This document shows positions 1-7,746 of a DNA stretch of 9,701 nt, piece by piece. The stretch is from Acidobacteriota bacterium (GTDB taxonomy: Bacteria; Acidobacteriota; UBA4820; DSQY01). How positions within the stretch are numbered: the first letter of the stretch is position 1; every line of letters begins with the position of its first letter. Both the position numbers and the translations under genes were made by a program. The stretch is from NCBI GenBank assembly GCA_021814355.1, contig JAKAIJ010000085.1:1-9701 (forward strand), given 5' to 3'. Under the pieces are notes generated by a model. The model saw nothing but the letters and a program-made list of their open reading frames with translations, did not search any database and was not told where the DNA came from.

Positions 1-3000
1 AAGCTCCTCCTGGCGTTCCTGCTGCTGGCCGGCGCCGGCGCCGGTGCCCCGGCGCGCCGTCCGAAGGTCCCCCTCGTCGCGGTTCCCGGCGTGGTTGTGG
101 AGACGATCGAGGCCGGGGGCGCCGCGGAGAAGGCGGGCCTTGAGGGGGGGGACGACCGCCTGGCATGGAACGACGGAAGATCGGGGGGGACGCCGCCTCC
201 GCGAACGGAAATCAGCGGGATAGGCGACTGGGTGGTGATGGCCGTGGAGCAATCGTCCGTCGGCCCCGTCCGGCTTTCGGGCGCGCGAGGCGCGGCGCCC
301 CTCTCGGCGCCACTTCCCCCCGGCCGCTGGGGGCTCGTCGTGGCTCCGCGGTTCGGCGGCGGCGCGCTCGCGGCTTACCAAGCGGGGTGCGAAGCGCTCT
401 CCGGCGAGGGGGCCGCCGCGGGCCTCGCCGGTTGGGAGGCCCTCGCGGCGGAGCTGGGCCGCTCGAAGGAGACCGACGCCGCCTGCTGGCTCTACCGGCG
501 GACGGGCGAGGCCTGGCTCGGGCGCGGTGATCTCCGGCGCGCCCGGGAACTCTATCAGAGGGGCCAGGAGCTGGCGCGGCGGGCTGGGTCGGGAGAGTGG
601 GTGGCCGCCTTCTGGGACGCGCTCGGCGCAGCGGCCGAGAAGACCAAGGACGCCGCCGGCGCGAAGGAGGCCTATGGCCGCGCCGCGGAGGCGAGGAGCG
701 CCTCCCGCCCCGGCGGTCTTGCGCTCGGCCGGGACTTCGACGCGCTGGCCGGTTTCGCCAAGGCCGACAACGACTGGGATGGCGCGCAGGCCCTCTGGCG
801 GAGGGCGCTCGCCGCCGAGAGGCTCTCGGCGCCCGGCGGGAGCCTCGACGAGGCGTCCACGCTTAGCAACCTCGGCATCCTCGTCCTGAACCTCGGCCGT
901 CCGGACGAGGCCCAGGAGCTGCACGAGCGGGCCCTTGCGATCCGGGAGCGGCTCGCGCCGGGCGGCCTCGACTCCGCCCGTAGCCTCAACAACCTCGGCA
1001 TCGTCGCGGACCGGCGGGGGGACCTCTCCGCCGCGCAGGCCTACCACCTTCGCGCTCTGGCCATCAAGGAGCGGGAGGCGCCCGGCAGCCTGACGATCGC
1101 CATGAGCCTCAACAACCTCGGGAACGTAGCTCAGGAACGGGGCGACCTCGAGGCCGCCGAGGCCTACCACCGGCGCACCCTCGCGCTACGCGAGGCGCTG
1201 GCGCCCGGCGGCATGGACGTGGCCCGCAGCCTCAACAACCTCGGCAATGTGGCGGCGAGCCGGCACGACGACGAGGCGGCGCGGGACTACTACGGCCGGG
1301 CGCTTGCCCTGAAGGAGACGCTCGCGCCAGGGAGCGCCGAGCTGGCCTCCACCCTTCTGAACCTGGGCAGCGCGGCTTGGCAGCGCGCGGACTACGACGT
1401 GGCGGAGTCCTACTTCCGGCGGTACCGGGCCATCATGGAGAAGCTCGCCCCCGGCAGCCCCTACATTGCCGAGGTTACGGCCAACCTGGCGAGCGTGGCC
1501 CTGGAGCGGGGCGACCTCGCGGCGGCGGAGGCGGGCTACCGCGACGCGCTGGCGATCTACGAGAAGACCATCCCCGGGAGCGGCTCCGCGGCCAGCTGCC
1601 TGAAGGACCTCGGTTGGACGCGGCTGAAGGCAGGTTTCCCGCGGGAGGCGGAGACGCTGCTGCAGAGGGCGCTGGAGATTTACGGCCGCGTAGCGCCGGC
1701 CAGCAGCGGCGAAGCCGAGACCCTCCACGACCTCGGGGATCTCTGCCAGGACGCGGGCCGCAGCGCGCAAGCCGAGGAGTACTACGCGCGGGCGGTCGGG
1801 GCGCTCGAGTCGCAGGTGAGCCGCCTGGGCGGGGGCAGCGAGTCGCGCGCGGGCTTCGCGGCGGGGTTCGCCGGGTACTACCGGGACCTCATCGCACTCC
1901 AGGTCGCCCGGGGGGCGGGACGGGAGGCCTTCGGAGTCCTGGAGCGCTCCCGGGCGAGGGACCTTTTGAGGATGCTGGCGGAGCGCGACCTCGTCTTCTC
2001 CGCGGACATCCCCGAGGCGTTGGACCGGCGGCGGCGGGCCCTCGCGGCGGAGTACGACCGGGTCCAGGGCGAGCTGGGCGGGCTCTCGCCCGGGAAAGAG
2101 GACGCCCGGATCGAAACCCTGCGTACGCGGCTGCACGAGGTGCGCGAGGAGCTGGACCGGCTCAAGGCCGAGGTGGTCCAGACCTCCCCGAGGCTGGCCT
2201 CGCTCCAGTACCCGGAGCCCCTCACCTGCGACGCGGCGCTCGCCCGCCTCGACCCGGGGACGCTCCTGCTCTCCTACAGCGTCGGCAAGGCCCGCACTTT
2301 CCTCTTCGCGCTTGGCCCGGGGCCGGGCGAGTTCCGGGTCCGCGCGATCCCCGCGGGGGCCGAGGCGCTGGGGCGCGAAACGCGGCGGTTCCTCCACTTC
2401 CTGCGGCAGGGGGAGAAGGTGCGGCCCTTCGCGGCGTCGCTCTCCCACAAGCTCCTGACGCCGGCCGCGGCCCAGATCGCGAGGGCGCGGCGGGTGCTCG
2501 TCGTCCCCGACGGTCCCCTGCACCTGCTCCCCTTCGCGGCGCTCGCGGCGCCCGGCGGGGGCAGGTTCCGCTACCTCGTGGAGGCGAAGCCCCTCCATAC
2601 CGTCGTCTCCGCGACGGTTTACGCCGGCCTGCGCCGGGAGCGGCGGAGGCGCCCCGGTGCGCCCGTCGTGGGGTTCGGCGATCCGGACTACGGGGCCAGG
2701 AGCGACCTGCCGCCGCTCCCCTTCACCCGCCGGGAGGTGGCGGTCCTTCCGGCGCTCTTCGGCGAGGGGGCGCTCCTCTTCACCGGGAAGGAGGCCACCG
2801 AGGAGAGGGCCAAGGCCCTCGGCACCGCCCCCCGGATCCTCCATTTCGCCTGCCACGGCCTGCTCGACCGCAGGAGCCCTCTGGATTCGGCTCTGGCGCT
2901 CGCGTCGCCCGCCGCCGGTGAAACGGGCGGCGAGAACGGTCTGCTCCAGGCCTGGGAGGTCTTCGAGGGCGTGCGCCTCGACGCCGACCTGGTGGTGCTC

Positions 3001-3297
3001 TCGGCCTGCGACACGGGGGTCGGGCGCGAGCGGGGGGGCGAGGGGCTCATCGGGCTGACGCGGGCCTTCCAGTACGCGGGGGCCCGTTCGGTGCTCGCCT
3101 CCCTCTGGAGCGTGGGCGACGCGAGCACCGCCGGGCTCATGCGCGTCTTCTACGAGAGGATGGAGGCGGGGGCGGCCAAGGACGAGGCCCTGCGGGAGGC
3201 CCAGCTCGCGCTGCTGCGGGGGCCGGCGGGACGCGGCGGTCCCTTCGCGCACCCCGCCTACTGGGCGGCCTTCGAGCTGGTGGGCGACTGGAGGTGA
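1..3297 (+). CDS. Exported PDZ-TPR-CHAT domain protein (5' end outside window)
   Basis: Partial gene. The frame is open from base 1, and its first residues (KLLLAFLLLAGAGAGAPA) look like the hydrophobic core and cleavage region of a signal peptide, so the true start is upstream and the GTG at 91 is internal. Codons about 30-115 resemble a PDZ domain (GVVVETIEAGGAAEKAGL, then LPPGRWGL). Codons 287-614 are eight TPR units of the kinesin-light-chain kind. A charged coiled coil covers about 676-729. The C-terminal CHAT domain (about 750-1098) carries HFACHG, with the likely catalytic His at codon 952, and LSACDTG, with the likely nucleophilic Cys at codon 1003, and ends in the family-typical HPAYWAAFELVGDWR. 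CHAT is a caspase/separase-like cysteine protease fold, so I infer a peptidase acting outside the cytoplasm, with TPR and PDZ parts binding partners or substrates. The substrate is unknown, and no CRISPR or obvious partner gene adjoins. Domain calls are confident; the function is not. Confidence 0.93.
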   Translation, partial: KLLLAFLLLAGAGAGAPARRPKVPLVAVPGVVVETIEAGGAAEKAGLEGGDDRLAWNDGRSGGTPPPRTEISGIGDWVVMAVEQSSVGPVRLSGARGAAPLSAPLPPGRWGLVVAPRFGGGALAAYQAGCEALSGEGAAAGLAGWEALAAELGRSKETDAACWLYRRTGEAWLGRGDLRRARELYQRGQELARRAGSGEWVAAFWDALGAAAEKTKDAAGAKEAYGRAAEARSASRPGGLALGRDFDALAGFAKADNDWDGAQALWRRALAAERLSAPGGSLDEASTLSNLGILVLNLGRPDEAQELHERALAIRERLAPGGLDSARSLNNLGIVADRRGDLSAAQAYHLRALAIKEREAPGSLTIAMSLNNLGNVAQERGDLEAAEAYHRRTLALREALAPGGMDVARSLNNLGNVAASRHDDEAARDYYGRALALKETLAPGSAELASTLLNLGSAAWQRADYDVAESYFRRYRAIMEKLAPGSPYIAEVTANLASVALERGDLAAAEAGYRDALAIYEKTIPGSGSAASCLKDLGWTRLKAGFPREAETLLQRALEIYGRVAPASSGEAETLHDLGDLCQDAGRSAQAEEYYARAVGALESQVSRLGGGSESRAGFAAGFAGYYRDLIALQVARGAGREAFGVLERSRARDLLRMLAERDLVFSADIPEALDRRRRALAAEYDRVQGELGGLSPGKEDARIETLRTRLHEVREELDRLKAEVVQTSPRLASLQYPEPLTCDAALARLDPGTLLLSYSVGKARTFLFALGPGPGEFRVRAIPAGAEALGRETRRFLHFLRQGEKVRPFAASLSHKLLTPAAAQIARARRVLVVPDGPLHLLPFAALAAPGGGRFRYLVEAKPLHTVVSATVYAGLRRERRRRPGAPVVGFGDPDYGARSDLPPLPFTRREVAVLPALFGEGALLFTGKEATEERAKALGTAPRILHFACHGLLDRRSPLDSALALASPAAGETGGENGLLQAWEVFEGVRLDADLVVLSACDTGVGRERGGEGLIGLTRAFQYAGARSVLASLWSVGDASTAGLMRVFYERMEAGAAKDEALREAQLALLRGPAGRGGPFAHPAYWAAFELVGDWR
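859..1842 (+). repeat. Eight tandem TPR units, exact 123-bp period
   Basis: The helix-A motif (xLxNLG or a variant) recurs at 859, 982, 1105, 1228, 1351, 1474, 1597 and 1720, every step being exactly 123 bp (41 codons). Units 2-4 share the SLNNLG core, and units 1-4 an APGG or APGS linker; units 5-8 are more diverged (for example VTANLA, CLKDLG, TLHDLG). Helix B follows the pattern A-x-x-x-Y/H-x-R-A-L-A-I. These units form the solenoid of the CHAT protein. Weaker, irregular TPR-like helices precede the array (from about codon 155). Confidence 0.9.
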
Positions 3298-3383
3298 GGG
3301 AGTCGGCTTCCCCTCATAAGAAATCCTGCTTGAACGCGCTGGTTTCTCAGGACGGGGAAGCCCTCTCTGTTTGTCTTTTCTTT
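3298..3383 (+). terminator. Long hairpin terminator after the CHAT gene
   Basis: A perfect 9-bp stem pairs GGCTTCCCC (3305-3313) with GGGGAAGCC (3354-3362). Inside it is a second stem of AGAAA (3319-3323) with TTTCT (3343-3347), extended by CC (3325-3326) with GG (3341-3342) around one bulged base. Bases just outside the main stem (3297-3302 with 3363-3368) can pair further, with one G-T. A T-rich stretch follows at 3369-3383. The polarity fits intrinsic termination of plus-strand transcription only. The gap to the convergent gene is 103 bp. The loop is unusually long for a terminator, hence moderate confidence. Confidence 0.65.
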
Positions 3384-3400
3384 AGCTGACAGCTGATAGC

Positions 3401-4318
3401 TTATCCAGGGGGGTGGCGGAGCTTCTTCCAGACGGCGTAGGCCGTGGGCTGACGGAAGCGGCCGATCACGTCGCTGGCCTCCAGCACCGTCACGAAGGCC
3501 TGCGGGTCCACTTCCCGGACGATGTCCCGCAGCTCCCCCAGCTCGAAGCGGGTGAGGACGCAGAGCAGGGCGTCGGTGGCCTCGCCGCCGAAGGCGCCCT
3601 CCGCCTTGAGCACCGTGATCCCCCGGCCCATCTGCCGGAGGATGCGCTCCCGCAGGGCCGCGGAGCGGCGCGAGACGATGAGCACGGCCTTGCGGGGGCG
3701 TGGGGCCTGGATGGCGTCCATCGTCTTCGCGCCCGCGTAGATGGCCAAAAGCGTGTACATGGCCTTCTCGGGTCCCTCCAGGAAGCCCGCCGCCACGAGC
3801 AGGGCGGCATTGACGGCAAGGCCCGCCTCGCCCACGCCCAGGTTGAAGCGCCGGTTCAGGACCACCCCCAGGATGTCGAGGCCGCCCAGCGAGGCCCCGC
3901 TACGCAGGGCCAGCGCCCCTCCCGCGCCGCCCAGGATTCCGCCGAAGAGGGCCCCGAGGATCGGGTCCAGGGTCATGGCCTCGGCGGGGACGAGGTCCGC
4001 GATGGCCCAGAAGAGGACGACGGCGGCGGCGGAGCCGGCGGCGAACCTCTTGCCGATGTCCCGTGCGCCGATCAGGAAGATGGGGACGTTGAGGAGCAGG
4101 GCGGCGAGGCCCACGGGCCATCCGGTGAGGGCGTTCACCAGCAGGGCCGCGCCCGTCACGCCGCCGCCCAGGAGGTGGTTGGGCTGGATGAGGCAGCGGA
4201 CCGACAGGGCGAAGAGCCCCGTCCCCGCCGCCAGCAGCAGCGCCCGGCCGAGGCCCTGAAGGACCCTCCTGGTCCGGGACGGTCCCCCCGTCCCCTCCGC
4301 CGCGGCCGAGCCGGTCAC
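3401..4318 (-). CDS. YitT family membrane protein (DUF161 + DUF2179)
   Basis: Protein of 305 residues, within the usual YitT-family range of about 280-300. An N-terminal hydrophobic part (about 25-195) contains five or six membrane segments and the family motifs IQPNHLLGGGVTG (44-56) and ASLGGLDILG (142-151). A soluble C-terminal DUF2179 domain (about 232-288) includes GGEATDALLCVLTR. The family is widespread, but its transported substrate or role is not established, so I give none. I chose the GTG at 4318 because GGGGAG (4326-4331) lies 7 nt upstream; the TTG at 4333 would add five residues but lacks a good ribosome-binding site. The gene follows nrdJ on the same strand after 73 bp and may be read from the nrdJ promoter; no promoter of its own was seen in that gap. 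It ends convergently with the CHAT gene. Confidence 0.9.
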   Translation of the reverse strand: MTGSAAAEGTGGPSRTRRVLQGLGRALLLAAGTGLFALSVRCLIQPNHLLGGGVTGAALLVNALTGWPVGLAALLLNVPIFLIGARDIGKRFAAGSAAAVVLFWAIADLVPAEAMTLDPILGALFGGILGGAGGALALRSGASLGGLDILGVVLNRRFNLGVGEAGLAVNAALLVAAGFLEGPEKAMYTLLAIYAGAKTMDAIQAPRPRKAVLIVSRRSAALRERILRQMGRGITVLKAEGAFGGEATDALLCVLTRFELGELRDIVREVDPQAFVTVLEASDVIGRFRQPTAYAVWKKLRHPPG

Positions 4319-4325
4319 GGCGCCA

Positions 4326-4331
4326 CTCCCC
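4326..4331 (-). promoter_or_regulatory. Ribosome binding site deciding the yitT-like start
   Basis: GGGGAG on the minus strand, 7 nt before the GTG at 4318. This favours GTG 4318 over the in-frame TTG at 4333, which this site overlaps downstream. Confidence 0.6.
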
Positions 4332-4345
4332 AAAACGGCGAGGGC

Positions 4346-4363
4346 GACCGGGTTTCCCCGGTC
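4346..4363 (-). other. GAAA-capped hairpin between nrdJ and the yitT-like gene
   Basis: On the minus strand GACCGGG pairs perfectly with CCCGGTC around a GAAA loop (a GNRA tetraloop). No T-tract follows in the direction of transcription (the next bases are GCCCTCGCC), so a classical rho-independent terminator is unlikely. It could stabilise a processed nrdJ 3' end, cause partial attenuation before the yitT-like gene, or be a chance GC palindrome. Confidence 0.5.
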
Positions 4364-4391
4364 ACCCCGAGTGGCCCCGGGACGCGCTCCT

Positions 4392-7300
4392 TCAGGAGCA
4401 GCCGAGCGAGTTCCCGCAGTTGAGGCACTTGTAGCAGCTCCCGTTGCGAACCGTGATGTGGCCGCAGATGTTGCAGAAGGGCGCGTCGCCCATCATGGTC
4501 CCGAGGTGCTGGGAGAGGGCGCTGCCCGAGGTCTCGATCTTGTAGACCGGCACCGCGGCCGGCGCCGCGAGCGCCCTCTCGGCCGCCTCCACCTCCTTCT
4601 TGGAGGCGGTGGGGGAGCTGAGGGTCTTCTCGGCGTCCTCCAGCTCCTCGGGCTTCACCTGTACCAGGTCGGTCCGCTTCTGGTACTCCAGCGCCAGCAC
4701 CCGGAAGATGAAGTCAATGACCGAGGTGGAGTACTTGATGTTCGGGTGGTCGGTCACCGGGCCCTGGGGCTCGAACCGGGTGAAGGTGAAGCAGTCCACG
4801 TACTCCTCGAGCGGCACGCCGTACTGCAGGCCGAGGGAGACCGCGATGGCGAAGCAGTTCATGAGGGAGCGGAAGGCCGCGCCCTCCTTGTGCATGTCAA
4901 TGAAGAGCTCGCCCAGCCGGCCGTCCTCGTACTCGCCCGTGCGGAGGTAGACCTTCTGGCCGCCGACCCGGGCCTCCTGGGTGAAGCCGCGGCGCTTCTT
5001 GGGAAGGCGGCGGCGCTGGAGCGGGGTGCGCCAGAGGTCCGCCGCCGGGACCGCCGCCGCGGGGCCGGCCTCCGCTTTCGCCGCGCGGCTGGAGGCGTCC
5101 GAGAGGGGCTGGGTCACCTTGGAGCCGTCGCGGTAGACCGCCAGGGCCTTGAGCCCGCGCTTCCAGGACTCCACGTAGATGCGCTCGATCTCCTCGGGGG
5201 TGATGGAGTTGGGCAGGTTGACGGTCTTGCTGATGGCGCCCGAGATGAAGGGCTGGGCGGCGGCCATCATCTTCACGTGGCCCAGGGGGGCGATGAAGCG
5301 CTTGCCCGTCCTGCCGCACCGGTTGGCGCAGTCGAAGACCGGGAGGTGCTCCTCCATCAGGTGCGGCGCCCCCTCGAGGGTCATGTGGCCGCAGGCCGCG
5401 GCGGAGGCCTCCTCCACCTGGGCGGCGGTGAAGCCGAGCGCCGCCAGGAAGCTGAACCCGGGCTCCCGCGCCTGGAGCGGGTCGAGGCCGAGCCGCTTGA
5501 GACACTCGTCGCCCAGGACGAAGGCGGAGAAGGCCTGAGGCAGGTCCACGACGCGGGCGAGCTGGGCCTCCACCCGGGCGATCTCCCCCTCCGTGAGACC
5601 CTTGGCCTTGAGCGAGGTGGGATTCACGTGGGGGGTGCCCGAAAGCTTGCCCGTTCCGATGAGATAGGCCAGGATCTCCTGGACCTGGGGACCCGTGTAG
5701 CCCAGCGCCGCGAGCGCCCGCTCCACGGACTGGTTCACGATCTTGAAGTACCCCCCGCCCGCCAGCTTCTTGAACTTCACCAGGGCGAAGTCGGGCTCGA
5801 TCCCCGTGGTGTCGCAGTCCATGAGCAGGCCGATGGTCCCCGTGGGGGCGATGACCGTGGCCTGGGCGTTCCGGTAGCCGTGCTGCCGCCCGAAGGTGAG
5901 GGCGTCGTCCCACACCTGCCGGCAGGCGAGCGCCAGCTCCTCGGGCAGGAAGCCCGCGTCAATGGCGTGGCTGGCGTCCCGGTGCATCTTAATCACCTCG
6001 AGCATCGTCTCGCGGTTCTTGAAGTAGCCCGGGAAGGGCCCCTTGCGGTCCGCGAGGTGGGCCGAGGTGGTGTAGGCGTGGCCCGTCATGAGGCTGGTGA
6101 CGGCGCCGCACCAGGCCAGGGCCTTGGGGCTGTCGTAGGGGATGCCCTTCACCATGAGCAGGGTGCCCATGTTGGCGTAGCCGAGCCCCAGCGGACGGTA
6201 GTCGTGGCTGTTCTTGGCGATGCCGTCCGTGGGGTAGGAGGAGGCGTCCACGAGGATCTCCTGGGCGGTGATGAAGACGGCGGTGGCGGCCTTGAAGGCC
6301 CCCACGTCGAACCGCCCCTCCGCGTCGAGGAACTTCATGAGGTTCAAGCTCGCCAGGTTGCACGCCGAGTCGTCCAGGAACATGTACTCGGAGCAGGGGT
6401 TCGAGGCGCGGATGCGGTCCGTGGCCTTGCAGGTGTGCCACCGGTTGATGGTGGTGTCGAACTGGAGTCCCGGGTCCCCGCACTCCCAGGCGGCCTGGGA
6501 GATCTGCCGCATGACTTCCCGGGCCTTGTAGACGTGGGCCACCTCGCCCGAGAGGCGGAAGGTGGTCTTGAACTCGCCGTCCTTCTCGTAGGCCTCCATG
6601 AAGGCGTCGGTGAGGCGCACGCTGTTGTTGGCGTTCTGCCCCGACACCGTGCGGACCGCGTCCTCCAGGTCCACGCCGCGCTCCGCCAGGAGGCGCGCCT
6701 TGTGCTCCTCGCGCCGCTTCCAGTTGATGAAGTCCAGGACCTCGGGGTGGTCAATGTCCAGAACCACCATCTTGGCCGCGCGCCGGGTGGTGCCGCCGGA
6801 CTTCGTGGCTCCGGCGGCCTTGTCCAGCACCTCGAGGAAGGACATGAGCCCCGAGGAGGTCCCCCCCCCCGAGAGCTTCGCCTCGCGGGAGCGGATGCGG
6901 GCGAAGTTCGATCCCGTGCCCGAGCCGTACTTGAAGAGCCGGGCCTCGTTCTTCGCCAGCTGGAAGATGGACATGAGGTCGTCGCCCACGCTCTGGATGA
7001 AGCAGGCCGAGCACTGCGGGTGCTGGTAGGCGTTGGCGGTCTCCTCGATGCGGTCCTTGTCGGGGTTCCAGTAATAGGCGCCGCCCTGCCCCTCAATGCC
7101 GTACTCGTGCCAGAGGCCGAGGTTGAACCAGACGGGGGAGTTGAAGGCCCCCTTCTGGGTGAGCAGGAGGTGGACGAGGTCGTCCTCGAAGGCGTCGGCC
7201 TCGTCCGCGTCCAGGAAGTACCCACCGAGCCGCTCGCCCTCCGTGCGCAGGGTGTGGGCGATGCGCCGCACGACCTGCTTCACGGAGACCTCGTGGCCCG

Positions 7301-7637
7301 TCTCGGGCACGCCCGCCTTGCGGAAGTACTTGGAGATGAGGATGTCGGTGGCGAGCTGGGACCAGTCCGCTGGGACCTCGGCGTTCTCGAGGGCGAAGAC
7401 CACCGAACCGTCGGTGTTCAGGATCTTGCTCGTGCGAGGCTCGTAGGCCGTGTCGGCGTACGGCTCCCCGCCCTCCCGGGTGAAGCGGCGCTCGATGCGG
7501 AACGGCGCGAGGGCCTCGGCGACGCCCTTGCCGGCGACCGGCTCGGCGGCCGTGCTCTTGGCGGTCTTCTCGCCGCCCGGTGCGTTCTTCCGGGATCCGG
7601 CCGCCTCGGCCGGCTGGGGCTCCTTCACCTGGTCCAT
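4392..7637 (-). CDS. nrdJ: Adenosylcobalamin-dependent (class II) ribonucleotide reductase
   Basis: Protein of 1081 residues, the long bacterial NrdJ form. It reduces ribonucleotides to deoxyribonucleotides in the cytoplasm, using adenosylcobalamin to generate a thiyl radical, so it needs neither oxygen nor a second radical subunit. The NPCSE motif at 413-417 places the radical Cys at 415 with Asn 413 and Glu 417. Likely redox cysteines are Cys209 (in CSACF) and Cys426 (in ACNLAS). Phosphate and allosteric-region motifs such as GSGTGSNF and LSGGGTSSG are present. A TSCPD domain lies around 893-975. The C-terminal tail has Cys1055, 1058, 1068, 1071, 1074 and 1080 in a zinc-ribbon-like CxxC...CxxC pattern ending GCS, expected to hold the thiols that re-reduce the active site. 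Residues 1-45 are a low-complexity A/E/K-rich extension; no ATP cone is evident. The ATG at 7637 is chosen for its ribosome-binding site; an in-frame ATG at 7652 is possible. Confidence 0.96.
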   Translation of the reverse strand: MDQVKEPQPAEAAGSRKNAPGGEKTAKSTAAEPVAGKGVAEALAPFRIERRFTREGGEPYADTAYEPRTSKILNTDGSVVFALENAEVPADWSQLATDILISKYFRKAGVPETGHEVSVKQVVRRIAHTLRTEGERLGGYFLDADEADAFEDDLVHLLLTQKGAFNSPVWFNLGLWHEYGIEGQGGAYYWNPDKDRIEETANAYQHPQCSACFIQSVGDDLMSIFQLAKNEARLFKYGSGTGSNFARIRSREAKLSGGGTSSGLMSFLEVLDKAAGATKSGGTTRRAAKMVVLDIDHPEVLDFINWKRREEHKARLLAERGVDLEDAVRTVSGQNANNSVRLTDAFMEAYEKDGEFKTTFRLSGEVAHVYKAREVMRQISQAAWECGDPGLQFDTTINRWHTCKATDRIRASNPCSEYMFLDDSACNLASLNLMKFLDAEGRFDVGAFKAATAVFITAQEILVDASSYPTDGIAKNSHDYRPLGLGYANMGTLLMVKGIPYDSPKALAWCGAVTSLMTGHAYTTSAHLADRKGPFPGYFKNRETMLEVIKMHRDASHAIDAGFLPEELALACRQVWDDALTFGRQHGYRNAQATVIAPTGTIGLLMDCDTTGIEPDFALVKFKKLAGGGYFKIVNQSVERALAALGYTGPQVQEILAYLIGTGKLSGTPHVNPTSLKAKGLTEGEIARVEAQLARVVDLPQAFSAFVLGDECLKRLGLDPLQAREPGFSFLAALGFTAAQVEEASAAACGHMTLEGAPHLMEEHLPVFDCANRCGRTGKRFIAPLGHVKMMAAAQPFISGAISKTVNLPNSITPEEIERIYVESWKRGLKALAVYRDGSKVTQPLSDASSRAAKAEAGPAAAVPAADLWRTPLQRRRLPKKRRGFTQEARVGGQKVYLRTGEYEDGRLGELFIDMHKEGAAFRSLMNCFAIAVSLGLQYGVPLEEYVDCFTFTRFEPQGPVTDHPNIKYSTSVIDFIFRVLALEYQKRTDLVQVKPEELEDAEKTLSSPTASKKEVEAAERALAAPAAVPVYKIETSGSALSQHLGTMMGDAPFCNICGHITVRNGSCYKCLNCGNSLGCS
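6861..6870 (-). repeat. Ten-G homopolymer inside nrdJ
   Basis: Ten consecutive C on the plus strand, i.e. ten G in the coding strand, encode the Gly triplet of LSGGGTSSG. The frame is intact through it. A one-base slip here would truncate the reductase, so it is both a natural slippage site and a likely sequencing-error site. Confidence 0.9.
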
Positions 7638-7644
7638 CGTCGTT

Positions 7645-7650
7645 TCTCCC
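7645..7650 (-). promoter_or_regulatory. nrdJ ribosome binding site
   Basis: GGGAGA on the minus strand, 7 nt before the ATG at 7637. It overlaps the alternative ATG at 7652 by one base and so argues for the downstream start. Confidence 0.65.
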
Positions 7651-7693
7651 ATTCGGGCGTGTCGGGTCCTGGGCGCGTCGTTTATCCGAGGGT

Positions 7694-7717
7694 CCCCTCC
7701 CCGCCTTTTCGGAGGGG
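7694..7717 (-). other. GC hairpin in the nrdJ 5' leader
   Basis: CCCCTCC (7694-7700) and GGAGGGG (7711-7717) form a perfect 7-bp inverted repeat with a 10-nt loop, within the predicted leader of about 100 nt. No T-tract follows in the nrdJ direction. Its role is unknown; it might stabilise the mRNA 5' end or modulate translation. Confidence 0.45.
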
Positions 7718-7721
7718 GGAG

Positions 7722-7737
7722 ACTCAATATTTGCGAC
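7722..7737 (-). promoter_or_regulatory. NrdR box 2 (weaker, start-site proximal)
   Basis: Read on the plus strand, the half ACTCAATAT matches eight of nine positions of the known NrdR consensus half acaCwAtAT, while the other half is poor (about nine of sixteen in total). Its centre is 31 bp from box 1 and the gap between the two 16-bp boxes is 15 bp, the spacing typical of paired NrdR sites. It would lie at about +4 to +19 of the nrdJ transcript. Confidence 0.6.
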
Positions 7738-7746
7738 AGCGGGACA

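Noticed and set aside
1186..3252. Long minus-strand open frame opposite the CHAT gene (688 codons)
   Set aside because: It lies wholly antisense to a clear domain-rich gene, its translation is low-complexity R/G/P/E-rich with no recognisable domain, and high GC makes stops rare in this frame.
1..3297. Link of the TPR-CHAT protein to a type III-E CRISPR (Csx29-like) system
   Set aside because: No CRISPR array or cas gene is present in the window, and the protein appears exported.
3384..3401. Small inverted repeat AGCTGACAGCT followed by GATAGCT
   Set aside because: The 5-bp arms with a single central base are too short to call, occur once, and have no clear role, though they may be a remnant of a simple repeat.
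3401..4333. TTG start at 4333 for the yitT-like gene
   Set aside because: No good ribosome-binding site precedes it, whereas GGGGAG is well placed for the GTG at 4318.
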